From: CBIHON01 sp966211965
Lineage (GTDB): Bacteria > Pseudomonadota > Gammaproteobacteria > Burkholderiales > Burkholderiaceae_D
Reading direction: 5' to 3'
Length of the DNA stretch: 64,000 nucleotides
Assembly: GCA_966211965.1 (NCBI GenBank)
Contig: CBIHON010000002.1
Location: forward strand, 124,001 to 188,000
Every line of letters starts with the position of its first letter. Positions within the stretch are counted from its first letter, which is position 1. The position numbers and the translations under genes were made by a program. Of the stretch, positions 50,944 to 60,018 are shown in pieces. The notes beneath the pieces are model-generated. The model searched no databases. It was not told the origin of the DNA and saw only the letters and a program-made list of their open reading frames with translations.

Positions 50944-51771
50944 TTAGTTATCAAGCGTGCTGTTTAAAAGGTACGCGATGCGCGCCCCGGCTTTGGCAAG
51001 CTGGGCTTCAATTACTGTGACCGCGTCCTTGATGTAGGTATCCGTAAGCGCCTGTGTACCGGAGAGATTCTTTTTGCAGGCAAAGCCGGTTAGCTCACCG
51101 TAGGAATACTTGACTGCGAGCTTATGGGATTCAGTCACCCATTGCTCGACGTCGCCAGGGGTTGCCGGCTGCTTCTTGGCGGTATAGGCCGCATACAGGT
51201 CATTCGCGAAATCGTCTTCGGACCTATCCCCTTGGACTTTGGTGACAAGTTCGGTATCCCAGGCGTGATGCAGTTTTACCCGTGCGTCGTTGAAGTTAAC
51301 CATGACGAGATTGCCGCCACGGTCCTTGTTATCCGACGAGTGAAGCGGCTGGTGCAAATCGCCAACCATGTGAATGATGAACTTCACCGCATCGGCCAGT
51401 TCTTCCGGCGTACTGTCGGAGTCGGCCAGTACCTTAAGGTAGAGCTTGGTCTTTTCGGAGGCACAGTTCCCGTCCGGGCAATAGTCGTCAAGTACAGCCT
51501 TGCCGCATACCGGCACATCGTCAAAGTGCCAGAGCGGCGTAGTGGAATCAAATTGAAGAAGGGTGGGGCGCTCGCGATCCATCCAGGTAGCAGCGTCCGC
51601 CAGACTCATGCCGCCTAAGATTTCCTGTACGCGGTCTTTGGTCTTTTGGGTCAAAAACTTTTCGGCAATGAGACCGGTGACGCGATGCCCCTGCATGCCC
51701 CACGCAAGGCAGGCGGAAGACATCGTAAGCGCGACAAAAAATGTAACCAGCTTTGCGAGATATGGCTTCAT
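50944..51771 (-). CDS. Secreted S1/P1-type nuclease
   Basis: The 275-residue product from ATG 51771 (AAGGGAAAA site) has a signal peptide ending SACLA. The mature enzyme begins WGMQGHRVTGLIAEKFL, giving the N-terminal Trp zinc ligand. Further zinc ligands are in ATWMDRER, PLWHFDDVPV, IIHMVGDLHQPLHSSDNKDRGGN and NLHHAWD-like VKLHHAWDTELV. The family cleaves single-stranded DNA and RNA using three zincs. An exported nuclease on an island could supply nutrients or attack neighbours. Confidence 0.93.
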   Translation of the reverse strand: MKPYLAKLVTFFVALTMSSACLAWGMQGHRVTGLIAEKFLTQKTKDRVQEILGGMSLADAATWMDRERPTLLQFDSTTPLWHFDDVPVCGKAVLDDYCPDGNCASEKTKLYLKVLADSDSTPEELADAVKFIIHMVGDLHQPLHSSDNKDRGGNLVMVNFNDARVKLHHAWDTELVTKVQGDRSEDDFANDLYAAYTAKKQPATPGDVEQWVTESHKLAVKYSYGELTGFACKKNLSGTQALTDTYIKDAVTVIEAQLAKAGARIAYLLNSTLDN

Positions 51772-51832
51772 CAGTATTTTCCCTTGTTGGTGTAAATTTA
51801 CGTGTTGATAGGTGACGCACACCTTTTCACGA

Positions 51833-51868
51833 TTATCTGTTTTATCTGTTTTATCTGTTTTATCTGTT
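51833..51868. repeat. Four tandem copies of a 9-bp unit
   Basis: TTATCTGTT is repeated four times, from 51833 to 51868. The last copy includes the TAA stop and the final two codons of the coiled-coil protein gene, and the rest lie in its 3' flank, 62 bases upstream of the nuclease start. Strand slippage would leave the protein unchanged but alter the spacing to the nuclease gene. Confidence 0.85.
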
Positions 51869-53209
51869 GGCTGGCACTAATACGGCGGTGATGGAGCCTG
51901 AGGACTGTCCGAAAGCAGAGGCGTTTGCCTGGACGCTCTGTGCTGCGGCCTTTGCAATTTCCAGCTTTTGCTTTTTCTCTGCTAGGTTCGCAATTGTCTT
52001 TTGAAGGTTTTGTGTTTCTACTGATTTGAAGGTTTTTGCCATATCGTTGGCATGAGATTGCAACGAGTTCAAAGCTGAAGAAGAGGAAAAATTCGAAACA
52101 TGAGCCGAGTATAATTTGCTCATCGTTTTTACCTCCTCTTTCCCGCTTTCGGATTTTGCTATCTCGCTGTCAGCGACTTTCTTTTGGGCCTCGTCTACTG
52201 CGGCTTTTGCTTGGACGATTTCTTCTTGGGCTTTTTCCACATTTTTGGCCGCTTTTTGAGACGCCTCTTTTTGGATATCTGCCTGCAATTTCGCCGGATA
52301 TCCCCTTAGTTCTGCAATTTTATGCAATATCGTGATACGGCTGTCCTTGTTCTTCTCAGCGAATGTCTTGCCTACGACAGTTATATACGGATCGTTCTTC
52401 ATGCTACTAACAAGATCGGAGGTGGTCGTCCCCGTCATAGCAATTTGCGTTACATAGAGCTTGTACAACGTGTCGCCAGAAAAACTTCCAATGCCTCCTG
52501 TTCCATACATATCTGCATACAAAGTATCTGCGAGCACGTCAGATTTTGCTTGGTCGATTGGTGAGGATAGAGAAGTATCGGGGGCGACATATTTCACCGC
52601 GCTTAGGCTCGTTTTGAGGAGTGCCTTGATTGCGGTTGGAGAGCAACTGTCGTGATATTCGGATAGCCGGCGCTTCGTCTCGTCGTAACTGCTGGGTAAA
52701 TGCTCAATGAAGTATTGCGCGCTTGTGCGCCTTCCCTCTTTCAGCTTGGATTCGATATCCGAGATCGTCCCGAGGATGATTTCATTGCGGAAGCCGTCAA
52801 TCGAAGCATTACCAGCCGCCAAGACGACAGACCCCCTTGCCAGAGAGGCGGGATTTGCGCCGTTGATGCCGGCTACGCCGAGAATCATATTGCCGACAAT
52901 GTTTAGGATGTCTTTGAAAAATCCGGTATTACGGTCCGCATACCCAAGGGATTGGAGCCAGATATCGCAGCCCACATCCGAGAGCGTTATTCCTGCCTGT
53001 GCATATTCCATGAGATGAACGCCATTATTCGCCGCGTCTGCATGCTTGGCGTTATAGCGGGCTTGCGTCGCTGTTAGATCATCGAAAAACTGCTCTGGTT
53101 GGTATGACCTATCCCAGAAGCCCGCAGCCATGCTTGAAAGCGGTATCACGAGGGCGGCGGCTGCGCACAGTTTGAAAAAATGACGTGTGATAGTTGACTG
53201 ACTATTCAT
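51860..53209 (-). CDS. Exported coiled-coil protein of unknown function
   Basis: The 449-residue product from ATG 53209 has a signal peptide ending SSMAAG. A mixed N-terminal domain follows (GVHLMEYAQAGITLSDVGCDIWLQSLGY) with a hydrophobic stretch ILNIVGNMILGVAGING. Residues about 300-420 form a long coiled coil rich in Lys, Glu and Ala (KNVEKAQEEIVQAKAAVDEAQKKVADSEIAKSESG). I do not recognise a family. The gene precedes the secreted nuclease on the same strand and both are exported, so they may work together. Confidence 0.75.
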   Translation of the reverse strand: MNSQSTITRHFFKLCAAAALVIPLSSMAAGFWDRSYQPEQFFDDLTATQARYNAKHADAANNGVHLMEYAQAGITLSDVGCDIWLQSLGYADRNTGFFKDILNIVGNMILGVAGINGANPASLARGSVVLAAGNASIDGFRNEIILGTISDIESKLKEGRRTSAQYFIEHLPSSYDETKRRLSEYHDSCSPTAIKALLKTSLSAVKYVAPDTSLSSPIDQAKSDVLADTLYADMYGTGGIGSFSGDTLYKLYVTQIAMTGTTTSDLVSSMKNDPYITVVGKTFAEKNKDSRITILHKIAELRGYPAKLQADIQKEASQKAAKNVEKAQEEIVQAKAAVDEAQKKVADSEIAKSESGKEEVKTMSKLYSAHVSNFSSSSALNSLQSHANDMAKTFKSVETQNLQKTIANLAEKKQKLEIAKAAAQSVQANASAFGQSSGSITAVLVPANR

Positions 53210-53356
53210 GGTATTCCGATTGTAGAGTTGTAATTGATTGTGAAAACCTGACTGCCTATTTCTCCCTATGCCCACCTTTTGCAAGTTGCGTTCGCACTAC
53301 CTCAGGTTTGTATCGAACGTGCTACTACCTGGGCAATCGCTCGCCTGCCATCATAG

Positions 53357-55123
53357 CTACTTCAACCATGTTTTCTTGATGGCGTCAAAATCAAGATTTT
53401 TCCATTCCTCTTTCCATAACTGGAAATACGGGATGTCGTTGGAGGAAGGAGGAGGAGCGCATGGAGCCACCTTGACCAAGGACGGCATGACCACGGCTTC
53501 GCCTATAAGCAATGCCTCTCCGGCACCTAGCGTTGGCAGCTTGGCGCACAGATTCCCCAGCGTATCAGGCAGGAGACGCGCAACGTAGCTCTGATCGCTC
53601 GGGTTCGTCAGTCTCATCGCGAGGAAGTTACTGCATTGTGAGAAGATCGTCTCGGATATTTCAGAAGGCCGCTGGCTCGAAAGTAGCAACGTGACACCGT
53701 ACTTTCTGCCTTCTTTCGCGATTCGTTCAATGGACAATCTTGAAGCCCTAAACTTCGAAAGATCGCTGTTCGGGACATACTTGTGGGCTTCCTCGTAGAC
53801 AAGGAGAAGCGGGGCATCACTGTTGATTTGCTCGCCCGCATTGCTTCTCAATACCTTGTAGTGATAACCATGCTCGAACAAAATTCTGGAAATAAGGGAT
53901 ACGGTGATACTCAGCACCTCAAATGGAACGCCGCTTAAGTCAATGACCGTGACGTTTGAATATTTCGAACCATAGCCGATCAAGCTTTTGAGCGTTCCTT
54001 CAAGCGTTGCGGTTTCGGCAGCCGCGTCAAAAAGGAATCCCAATCTTTCTTGGGCGACTTTGGATTCAAAACGGGCGAAAAACTTATCTAAGCTCTTGTC
54101 GGCGTAGCTACCGTCGGTAATATGCTCCCGCTTCGTTGGGTGAAACTTCAATCGCTTCTCGAAATATAAGTCCAACCTTGCCTGAGCATTTAGCTCCAAG
54201 CCAACGGTTGGGTCTGTTTTTCCATCGGCAAGCAGCTTATAGGAGCCGTCATCAACCATGTACCTCGACTCGTTCTTAGAGTTCACCGTCTCGTTCTTGA
54301 TGTTGTAGAGGGCGTTCAAGACTTCGCGGATATTGAACTTGAGCGGGCTGTCGTAAAAGACGGATTTTGCGCCGGGATTGTGCTTTCTCTTGTTTTCCGT
54401 TACCAAGTGGCGGAACACTGACGACTGGTTGTAGTTGTCGCGTTCTCCCGTGTCCAGAAGTATCTCTTCGAGTTCTTCACTGTTGAGAAGCCAATACGGC
54501 AGGTTCAGACTGCTAACGTCGAGGAGATTCGCGTCTGGAAAAGCCGTTCTATACTCGGAATGGATGTCGAAAATGACTACGTGGGAATTGTTCAGAGAAT
54601 AAGTCCCATCTTTTGCCGCTACAGCGGTTTGGATGATTTTGGAAATCGTATGAGATTTCCCTGCGCCGGTAGAGCCGACGATAGCGATGTGCTTGTTGAA
54701 GAATCTGTTTCCATCGACGGGAACTGCTATCTTCGAGTTGGATACGAGCGAGCTGAATGTGAACTGCTTGGCCGGTTCAACCGATTCCTCGAAAATCTTC
54801 TTGATGTCGTCCTCGGTGGCGGGTGAAACGCCGGTCGGGGGAATGGTCAGCGTATCGCCGCCACGAACGAATTTCCCGTCGCTGATGATGCCGAGCGGCA
54901 GTGCTTCGATGATGTGCCTGCGCTCAGCCTTGTCCGTGACCTCTATGCAGAAATTCTCGATTATCGCGATGAGCGCGCAATCTTCGCTATCGGTTATCCG
55001 CAGATATGAGCCTACCTTTATGCTTTTACCATCAGAGAACGCAGCGATGTCCTCGACGGATATCTTCACCTTGTCTGGAAATACCGCAATTACTTCAGCC
55101 TTCATTTCAATGGAACTTGCCAT
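53357..55123 (-). CDS. herA: HerA-type ATPase of a two-gene defence pair
   Basis: The 588-residue product from ATG 55123 has an N-terminal HAS-barrel-like beta domain (residues 1-100) and a DUF87 ATPase core. The Walker A is GSTGAGKSHT at 150-158, and FDIHSEYRTAFPDA is an inter-motif segment. The Walker B is LLLVYEEAHKYVP, and there is a sensor/arginine region TLLLSSQRPSEISETIFSQCSNF. HerA hexamers translocate DNA and pair with nucleases such as NurA, SIR2 or DUF4297 proteins in anti-phage systems. It starts one base after the stop of the nuclease gene, so expression is tightly coupled. Confidence 0.9.
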   Translation of the reverse strand: MASSIEMKAEVIAVFPDKVKISVEDIAAFSDGKSIKVGSYLRITDSEDCALIAIIENFCIEVTDKAERRHIIEALPLGIISDGKFVRGGDTLTIPPTGVSPATEDDIKKIFEESVEPAKQFTFSSLVSNSKIAVPVDGNRFFNKHIAIVGSTGAGKSHTISKIIQTAVAAKDGTYSLNNSHVVIFDIHSEYRTAFPDANLLDVSSLNLPYWLLNSEELEEILLDTGERDNYNQSSVFRHLVTENKRKHNPGAKSVFYDSPLKFNIREVLNALYNIKNETVNSKNESRYMVDDGSYKLLADGKTDPTVGLELNAQARLDLYFEKRLKFHPTKREHITDGSYADKSLDKFFARFESKVAQERLGFLFDAAAETATLEGTLKSLIGYGSKYSNVTVIDLSGVPFEVLSITVSLISRILFEHGYHYKVLRSNAGEQINSDAPLLLVYEEAHKYVPNSDLSKFRASRLSIERIAKEGRKYGVTLLLSSQRPSEISETIFSQCSNFLAMRLTNPSDQSYVARLLPDTLGNLCAKLPTLGAGEALLIGEAVVMPSLVKVAPCAPPPSSNDIPYFQLWKEEWKNLDFDAIKKTWLK

Positions 55124-55124
55124 G

Positions 55125-56357
55125 TTAGAGAACCTCATTAATGAAATATGCTTCGTCGATCTTGATCTTGTGATGCTGGACATCGGCGGGCGCATGCGCC
55201 GCGTCTACTGGCGCTGCCTTGTAGAAATCGAAAATCTCGACGAAGGAGCCATTTATTGAAGAAACGACGGGGCCAAGCTGTTCCGCTGAGGGTATAAACT
55301 TAAGCTGAACCAAGTTTTCTTTCGTTGGGAGAACCGCGAGAAGCTCAGGCGAAAACACGGAACCATTGAACGGATGCCCATCCGCGATTTTCACTCCCTG
55401 CTTGAACAGGCCTCCCTTAAGCGAAGCCACTTCGTCCGGTGTAACGCCCCGCAAAAGAACGTAGGGGCAGAATCGGTCTTTCTCCAGCGTTCTTTTATGT
55501 TCGACGTGAGAGAAGCCCTTCCCTATCTTGGCAAGCAGTCCGATAGCTTTCGCGAGATCGAACTCATTGGTCATATCGATAGCAAAAATCCGCGACGCCT
55601 TGGGAACTTTTGTGGCCGCGTACTTGAAGTGCCTTCGTTTGATAAGCCTGGCGTAATAGTCGTTGCCGAATTTCTGACGAAGCCACATCCCGAAAACCAC
55701 ATCCTTGCAGTTCACGGCTTCAAGAAATTTACCCTTGGTGATCTTGCGATCGTTTTCCTCCGCTTGGATTGCTAGATTACGAATGGCGTTGAGTGCATTC
55801 GGATAGTGGAAAACTTCGGCATCCTCGGCCTTGCATCCGGATATCTGCGAAACGAGCAACTTGATTACCGCCTTCTGCTGTTCTTCGTATGACGGTGCCC
55901 GCAGGTCGATTTCCAGCAGCTTGAGGAAGCTGGCAAGTTGCTCATCCCTGATCCCGAGCTCGGAGTGAACCTCGTGGACGATCTTCTTCTGCTCATAAGT
56001 TAGGAAGTGCTTCTTGAGAAAATCCAAGTTGAATTTAGTCGGAAGCTTTTCCTGGCCTCCTTTATAGTGGCCGTAAATCCGATACTTGAACTTCTGATCG
56101 GCTTGACAGCTGCCCGCATGAAAATGCTTGAGCATCTGTATGACTGCGTCCTTGATAACCGAATGGTTATACTCCGTGCCCTCGTAATACTTGCACTGTA
56201 CAAAGGCGCTGTCATCGCCGCTATCGAAATCGATGTCCTCGACGCCCTCGACCACTACGCTCGATTGCGTCGTAGGAGCCTCAAGCAGGCGCACTATCGT
56301 ATGGTCGAATTGATAGAAGTAACCTTTAATGGGAGCATTAGCAGAACGGTTTCTCAT
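55125..56357 (-). CDS. DUF4297/Cap4-like nuclease partner of HerA
   Basis: The 410-residue protein from ATG 56357 begins GYFYQFDHTIVRLLE and has VVVEGVEDIDFDSGDDSAFVQCKYYEG. The Glu37/Glu40-Asp41 and Gln54-x-Lys56 residues form the PD-(D/E)XK-type core of DUF4297/Cap4-like double-stranded DNA endonucleases. The remaining 330 residues have no motif I recognise (possible effector or oligomer domain; KGKFLEAVNCKDVVFGMWLRQKFGNDYYARLI). A TTG at 56387 is an alternative start. Its pairing with HerA matches the HerA-DUF4297 defence architecture. Low GC and island context support transfer. Confidence 0.82.
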   Translation of the reverse strand: MRNRSANAPIKGYFYQFDHTIVRLLEAPTTQSSVVVEGVEDIDFDSGDDSAFVQCKYYEGTEYNHSVIKDAVIQMLKHFHAGSCQADQKFKYRIYGHYKGGQEKLPTKFNLDFLKKHFLTYEQKKIVHEVHSELGIRDEQLASFLKLLEIDLRAPSYEEQQKAVIKLLVSQISGCKAEDAEVFHYPNALNAIRNLAIQAEENDRKITKGKFLEAVNCKDVVFGMWLRQKFGNDYYARLIKRRHFKYAATKVPKASRIFAIDMTNEFDLAKAIGLLAKIGKGFSHVEHKRTLEKDRFCPYVLLRGVTPDEVASLKGGLFKQGVKIADGHPFNGSVFSPELLAVLPTKENLVQLKFIPSAEQLGPVVSSINGSFVEIFDFYKAAPVDAAHAPADVQHHKIKIDEAYFINEVL

Positions 56358-56498
56358 TTTAGTTCTTTTTAATAAGACTATAACCAAATCTGAAATCCTG
56401 CAATCTACTGCAGAATAAGTTTTTGATCATATGGCCAACGATCGGGCTCATGCGTGGCGTATGAAGTTTGTCTCACATAATTTAGTTCCTTTAGCCAT

Positions 56499-59207
56499 TC
56501 ATCCTTGTATAGACCGCGCCACCACTTGCGCAATTGCCCGCCTGCGCGCTATTGCTTCACCTGGATCGGCTTCTTTTACTCTTGTGCGCACGGTGTACCC
56601 CTTGACCGTTTTTTCCTTCGGTGCCTCAAGAAGCGGATAGCCATCCAAGAAGCCTGGTAAATCCTCGGGAAGAAGGAAGGACACCCGCTTTTTGTCGGCT
56701 TCCTCAAGGGCGTTCACGATATACGTCGAAAGGCTCTTTAAGTGCCGTCCGTGGGACGCCAGCATCGCCACATGGGTAAAGGGAAGCTCCAGGCATTTTT
56801 CAACGTTCCCGAGTTCGTGGTCCTTGGTGGTCGTCACCGAAATTTCAAAGGCAAGCGCAATCTCCTCGCGCCGCAAGATGACATCTACCCGGCCGGCGCC
56901 GTCATGAATGGATTCTTCGATGGAGGCGCGGAAGCCGCGCTCTTCGCCTAATTCCTTGATGAGGTGTTCGATGTACTTGTGCTTGACCCCGCCGCCGCCG
57001 GTATCTCTCGGTGCGGTTGGCGTTGGAGAGGGCGGCGCACGAGTGATAACGATGTCTTGGGCTGGGGCGGGCGCTTCAATCGGTTGTATCTCTGGCTGCG
57101 CGGCCTTGACCTTAGTCTTCTTCTCCGGCTCTTCAGGTGGCGTCCATTCGACTTCGCCGTCCGCCACCCAGGAGCTTGGTGACTCCTGTGTCGGCACATC
57201 TGGGACAGTCACTTCCTTGTATTCCACCCCATACTTTTGTCGTGAGGTTTCAAGCAAGGCCCGATACGATGCGCCGCTGATGTGCCCTTCGTCTTCCACG
57301 TAGCCAAGCGGAATCGAGAGGGTGACGGCCCGGTCGGTGACGTTTTTGGCAAAGCAGGCAAAATTGGTTTCGCTTTTTTTCTTTTTTTGCGACAGGAGGA
57401 AATCCGCATCGCACCGAAAGTCCCCGGCGAGCGTATGGGCATCCTTGGCAGAGAGTCCGCCGGCTAACTTGATCGAGGTATTGGTAATGACTCCCGCTCG
57501 GATATCTGCCGGGAGCTGGTCTAAGTTCTGATGCGCAAAGGTCATGGCCCCTTTGTACTTGCGCACCTGGGCAAGCATGCGCGTAAGAGTAAGATCAACG
57601 ACATCTTCGGCTTCATCGATGTAAATATAGGTCGAAGTGCGTTCATGTTTCGGGATGGCCGCCCGGCGCATAAGCGCCTGGCTTAAAAGGGCCACAAACA
57701 TGCGGGCAAAGAGCGACGAGCCTTCGTTCCCGAGGAAATCCTTGGCGGTGTTGATAAACACAATCGCGCCGTTTTGGAGCGAGTCGAAGAGGTTGACCGA
57801 GTTCTTGGTGGCGCTCATCATGCGGTCAAGGGTTTGGCTGGAGAGCACGCCCCAGAGCCTATTCATAATCTGCTTCTTGGTTTCAGAAAATGTCCGGTCA
57901 AAGAAGCGAGTTTCAAAGAAGGCACGCGGACTCCCTTGTAACGTGCGGATATAAGGCCGGAACTTCTCGCCGTTTTCCATCAGTTCCAGAAGCGTATGCA
58001 CGTTCGCCCCCGGTATGCGGGTCATGAGGATTGCCAGGTATTTAAAGACCACCCCTTGCTTTTGGGTGAGTTCCGCCCCGAGCAAGCCGCCGAAGAAGTA
58101 TTCGTACACTTCGATGGTGCCGTTTAAAATGGTTTCGCGAATGACAGGGCTGGTGGTAGCAGCACCCAAATCCACATCAAAGAGGTTAAGGCCGATGGGC
58201 CGCTCGATGTCCTGCGGGTCGATGTAGATGAAGCGCTCGCGCAACGATGAATCGTCAAAGTAAGAGCTGCGCATCAAGGTCTGAAGCAAATCCCCTTGAC
58301 TATCCATGACTACCACTGAGCGCTTTTCCATCATTGCTTCTTGCAGGTCACCCGCGATGAGGAATTGCAGCGTCTGGGTTTTGCCGTGGCCGGTGCCGGC
58401 TAAGACGTGGGTATGCTCAAAACGTATCGCCTCCGGGATATACATCGGGATGGGTGTGGCGAAGATCGCAGGAAACGGCGTACCGGCCAAATACAGGTCA
58501 ATTAATTCTTCGTCGCTTAGTCCGCGCTTGTCCTCCGGGTGAATGACCTGCTTATGGGTGGTGAAGCGTTCCTCGACCGGAATATTGGAGGCAATCGCGC
58601 AGTTGATATACAGCCGCTCGCGCATTTCGTTAAACAGTTCGTCGTCGCGCAAATCCTCAGCGAAAAAGAAAGCCAGAATCTTCCGTATCAGCACCGGAAC
58701 ATTCTTGATATAGGTATAGAGAGGGGCAATCGGGGCGAGGCGCGAGTATTCTACAAAGTCGCCGTTTTCGTCAGGATCGACAAACGCCTGCTCGGGTAGC
58801 TCGGTATAAATCGTCACCAAAAGATACGTGGCGGCTTTGCGCCAAATATCCAGAAGACGGGATTCGTCCGCAAGAACACGCTGTACGTGCCTAAGCCGGT
58901 TTCTGAAGGCTACCCCTTCGGCCAGGCCGAGACTAGGTGCAAAGGACGGAATAGTAAGGGCAAGTGGCTCATTCGCCAAGAGGGTACGAAGCAGGATATA
59001 GACCGGCACACCGATGCGCATCCCTACGGTGGCATCGAAGTCTTGGCCGGCATCCTCCATGACGGACTTGGCAAACGCAATTTGGGCTTCGTCGTCACAG
59101 AGGATACGCTTTTCCGTAAGCGGGCGTAACTCCTTAAGCAGGCGGTCGGTATCCCTGTCTTCCTTAGATTGTGGGGTTTCTCCAAAGAAGACAGACAGAA
59201 AGCTCAT
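56499..59207 (-). CDS. Large TraD/HerA-like ATPase with C-terminal PD-(D/E)XK-like domain
   Basis: The 902-residue protein has an all-alpha N-terminal region (1-250). A RecA-like ATPase core follows: Walker A GTGHGKTQ at 271-278, SVVVMDSQGDLLQ, TSTYIYIDEAEDVVD as Walker B, and TFAHQNLDQLP sensor. A Pro/Ala-rich linker is at about 680-730. The C-terminal domain has GAGRVDVILRREEIALAFEISVTT, an Asp-x13-Glu-x-Ser variant of the PD-(D/E)XK core. There are no N-terminal transmembrane helices, unlike VirD4. Its start overlaps the small upstream gene by ATGA. It could be a DNA pump with attached nuclease. Confidence 0.78.
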   Translation of the reverse strand: MSFLSVFFGETPQSKEDRDTDRLLKELRPLTEKRILCDDEAQIAFAKSVMEDAGQDFDATVGMRIGVPVYILLRTLLANEPLALTIPSFAPSLGLAEGVAFRNRLRHVQRVLADESRLLDIWRKAATYLLVTIYTELPEQAFVDPDENGDFVEYSRLAPIAPLYTYIKNVPVLIRKILAFFFAEDLRDDELFNEMRERLYINCAIASNIPVEERFTTHKQVIHPEDKRGLSDEELIDLYLAGTPFPAIFATPIPMYIPEAIRFEHTHVLAGTGHGKTQTLQFLIAGDLQEAMMEKRSVVVMDSQGDLLQTLMRSSYFDDSSLRERFIYIDPQDIERPIGLNLFDVDLGAATTSPVIRETILNGTIEVYEYFFGGLLGAELTQKQGVVFKYLAILMTRIPGANVHTLLELMENGEKFRPYIRTLQGSPRAFFETRFFDRTFSETKKQIMNRLWGVLSSQTLDRMMSATKNSVNLFDSLQNGAIVFINTAKDFLGNEGSSLFARMFVALLSQALMRRAAIPKHERTSTYIYIDEAEDVVDLTLTRMLAQVRKYKGAMTFAHQNLDQLPADIRAGVITNTSIKLAGGLSAKDAHTLAGDFRCDADFLLSQKKKKSETNFACFAKNVTDRAVTLSIPLGYVEDEGHISGASYRALLETSRQKYGVEYKEVTVPDVPTQESPSSWVADGEVEWTPPEEPEKKTKVKAAQPEIQPIEAPAPAQDIVITRAPPSPTPTAPRDTGGGGVKHKYIEHLIKELGEERGFRASIEESIHDGAGRVDVILRREEIALAFEISVTTTKDHELGNVEKCLELPFTHVAMLASHGRHLKSLSTYIVNALEEADKKRVSFLLPEDLPGFLDGYPLLEAPKEKTVKGYTVRTRVKEADPGEAIARRRAIAQVVARSIQG

Positions 59208-59584
59208 TCTTCGACAGCGAAGGTGTGAACGGTTTCGCCGCCGAAGGTTCGGGCTGCCGTGAGCATTTTGTGGAAGATGCCGGCAGCTTCCATGATTTGC
59301 TCTTCTGCGCCCATGACTTCGCAGATGTCTTTGGTCTCGATGGTTTTGCCGTTGACAAGATCTGACACCTGCACGCGCGGCACCATGTAGCGATGCTTAA
59401 GCACGGAAGTGACGCTCGTAAGATTCGGGCCGCTTGAGGCCTGTTCGTACAAAATGATGTCCCCCATCTTGTATTCCTTGACTGCTCTACTTTCTTCATC
59501 GGTCAATCGGGCCTTGGCCGTCAGAAGGAATTTTATGCCGCCCATCATGCCGGACTTCTGGTCGCGTCTCAGTAATAGCTCCAT
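59204..59584 (-). CDS. Small protein coupled to the large ATPase
   Basis: The 126-residue product from ATG 59584 has an excellent AAGGAGAAG site. It is soluble, with segments GGIKFLLTAKARLTDEESRAVKEYKMGDIILYEQ and EEQIMEAAGIFHKMLTAARTFGGE. No family is recognised. The ATGA overlap with the 902-residue ATPase makes a functional partnership very likely, for example as an adaptor or DNA-recognition subunit. Confidence 0.75.
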   Translation of the reverse strand: MELLLRRDQKSGMMGGIKFLLTAKARLTDEESRAVKEYKMGDIILYEQASSGPNLTSVTSVLKHRYMVPRVQVSDLVNGKTIETKDICEVMGAEEQIMEAAGIFHKMLTAARTFGGETVHTFAVEE

Positions 59585-59705
59585 GACTTCTCCTTTGGGT
59601 GATTGGCAACGGCCGGTAGTGTTCCGTTCGTTGAGTAAACGGAGCGATGGCGTGGCCGGTGTTGAAAATCGATTGGTGATGCGGCAACGCTGATTCGCAA
59701 ACAGG

Positions 59706-59876
59706 CTAAGGATTGCGCCCGCATTTAGGACAGCCGCCTTGTTTGCCTTTGTTGTCGCAGGTCGGACAGCGCTTCTCCGGCGGCGTCGGGCCTTGTTCAA
59801 GCGGATTCGTTGGACTCCATGGATTCCATGGTTCGGCTCTCGCGCCGGTACGAATATACGGTATCCGAGTTCTCAT
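59706..59876 (-). CDS. 56-residue zinc-ribbon protein
   Basis: From ATG 59876, behind a strong GGAGGGG site, the frame encodes 56 residues. An arginine/proline-rich start is followed by CPTCDNKGKQGGCPKCGRNP, a four-cysteine zinc ribbon. It lies between the two ATPase genes on the same strand, so it probably belongs to the same module. It is too short for confident family assignment. Confidence 0.6.
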   Translation of the reverse strand: MRTRIPYIRTGARAEPWNPWSPTNPLEQGPTPPEKRCPTCDNKGKQGGCPKCGRNP

Positions 59877-59969
59877 TTCATCCCCTCCGCTAGTTGATGG
59901 GTCGGCTGACCAGTAGTTTTATTTTTCTTCTTAGGTCAATAACCATACTCGACCAACTCTTACACGCGC

Positions 59970-59987
59970 TATCCCATGATCATGGGA
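59970..59987. terminator. 18-bp perfect palindrome with T run
   Basis: ATCCCATGATCATGGGAT is a perfect palindrome followed on the plus strand by a T run. No plus-strand gene precedes it, so an operator for the zinc-ribbon gene downstream (minus strand) is as likely as a terminator. Confidence 0.4.
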
Positions 59988-60018
59988 TTTTTTGTGAAAG
60001 AATTAACTCGAATGCGCG

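Noticed and set aside
51833..51868. Short direct repeats as CRISPR remnant
   Set aside because: Units are only 9 bp and contiguous, with no spacers.
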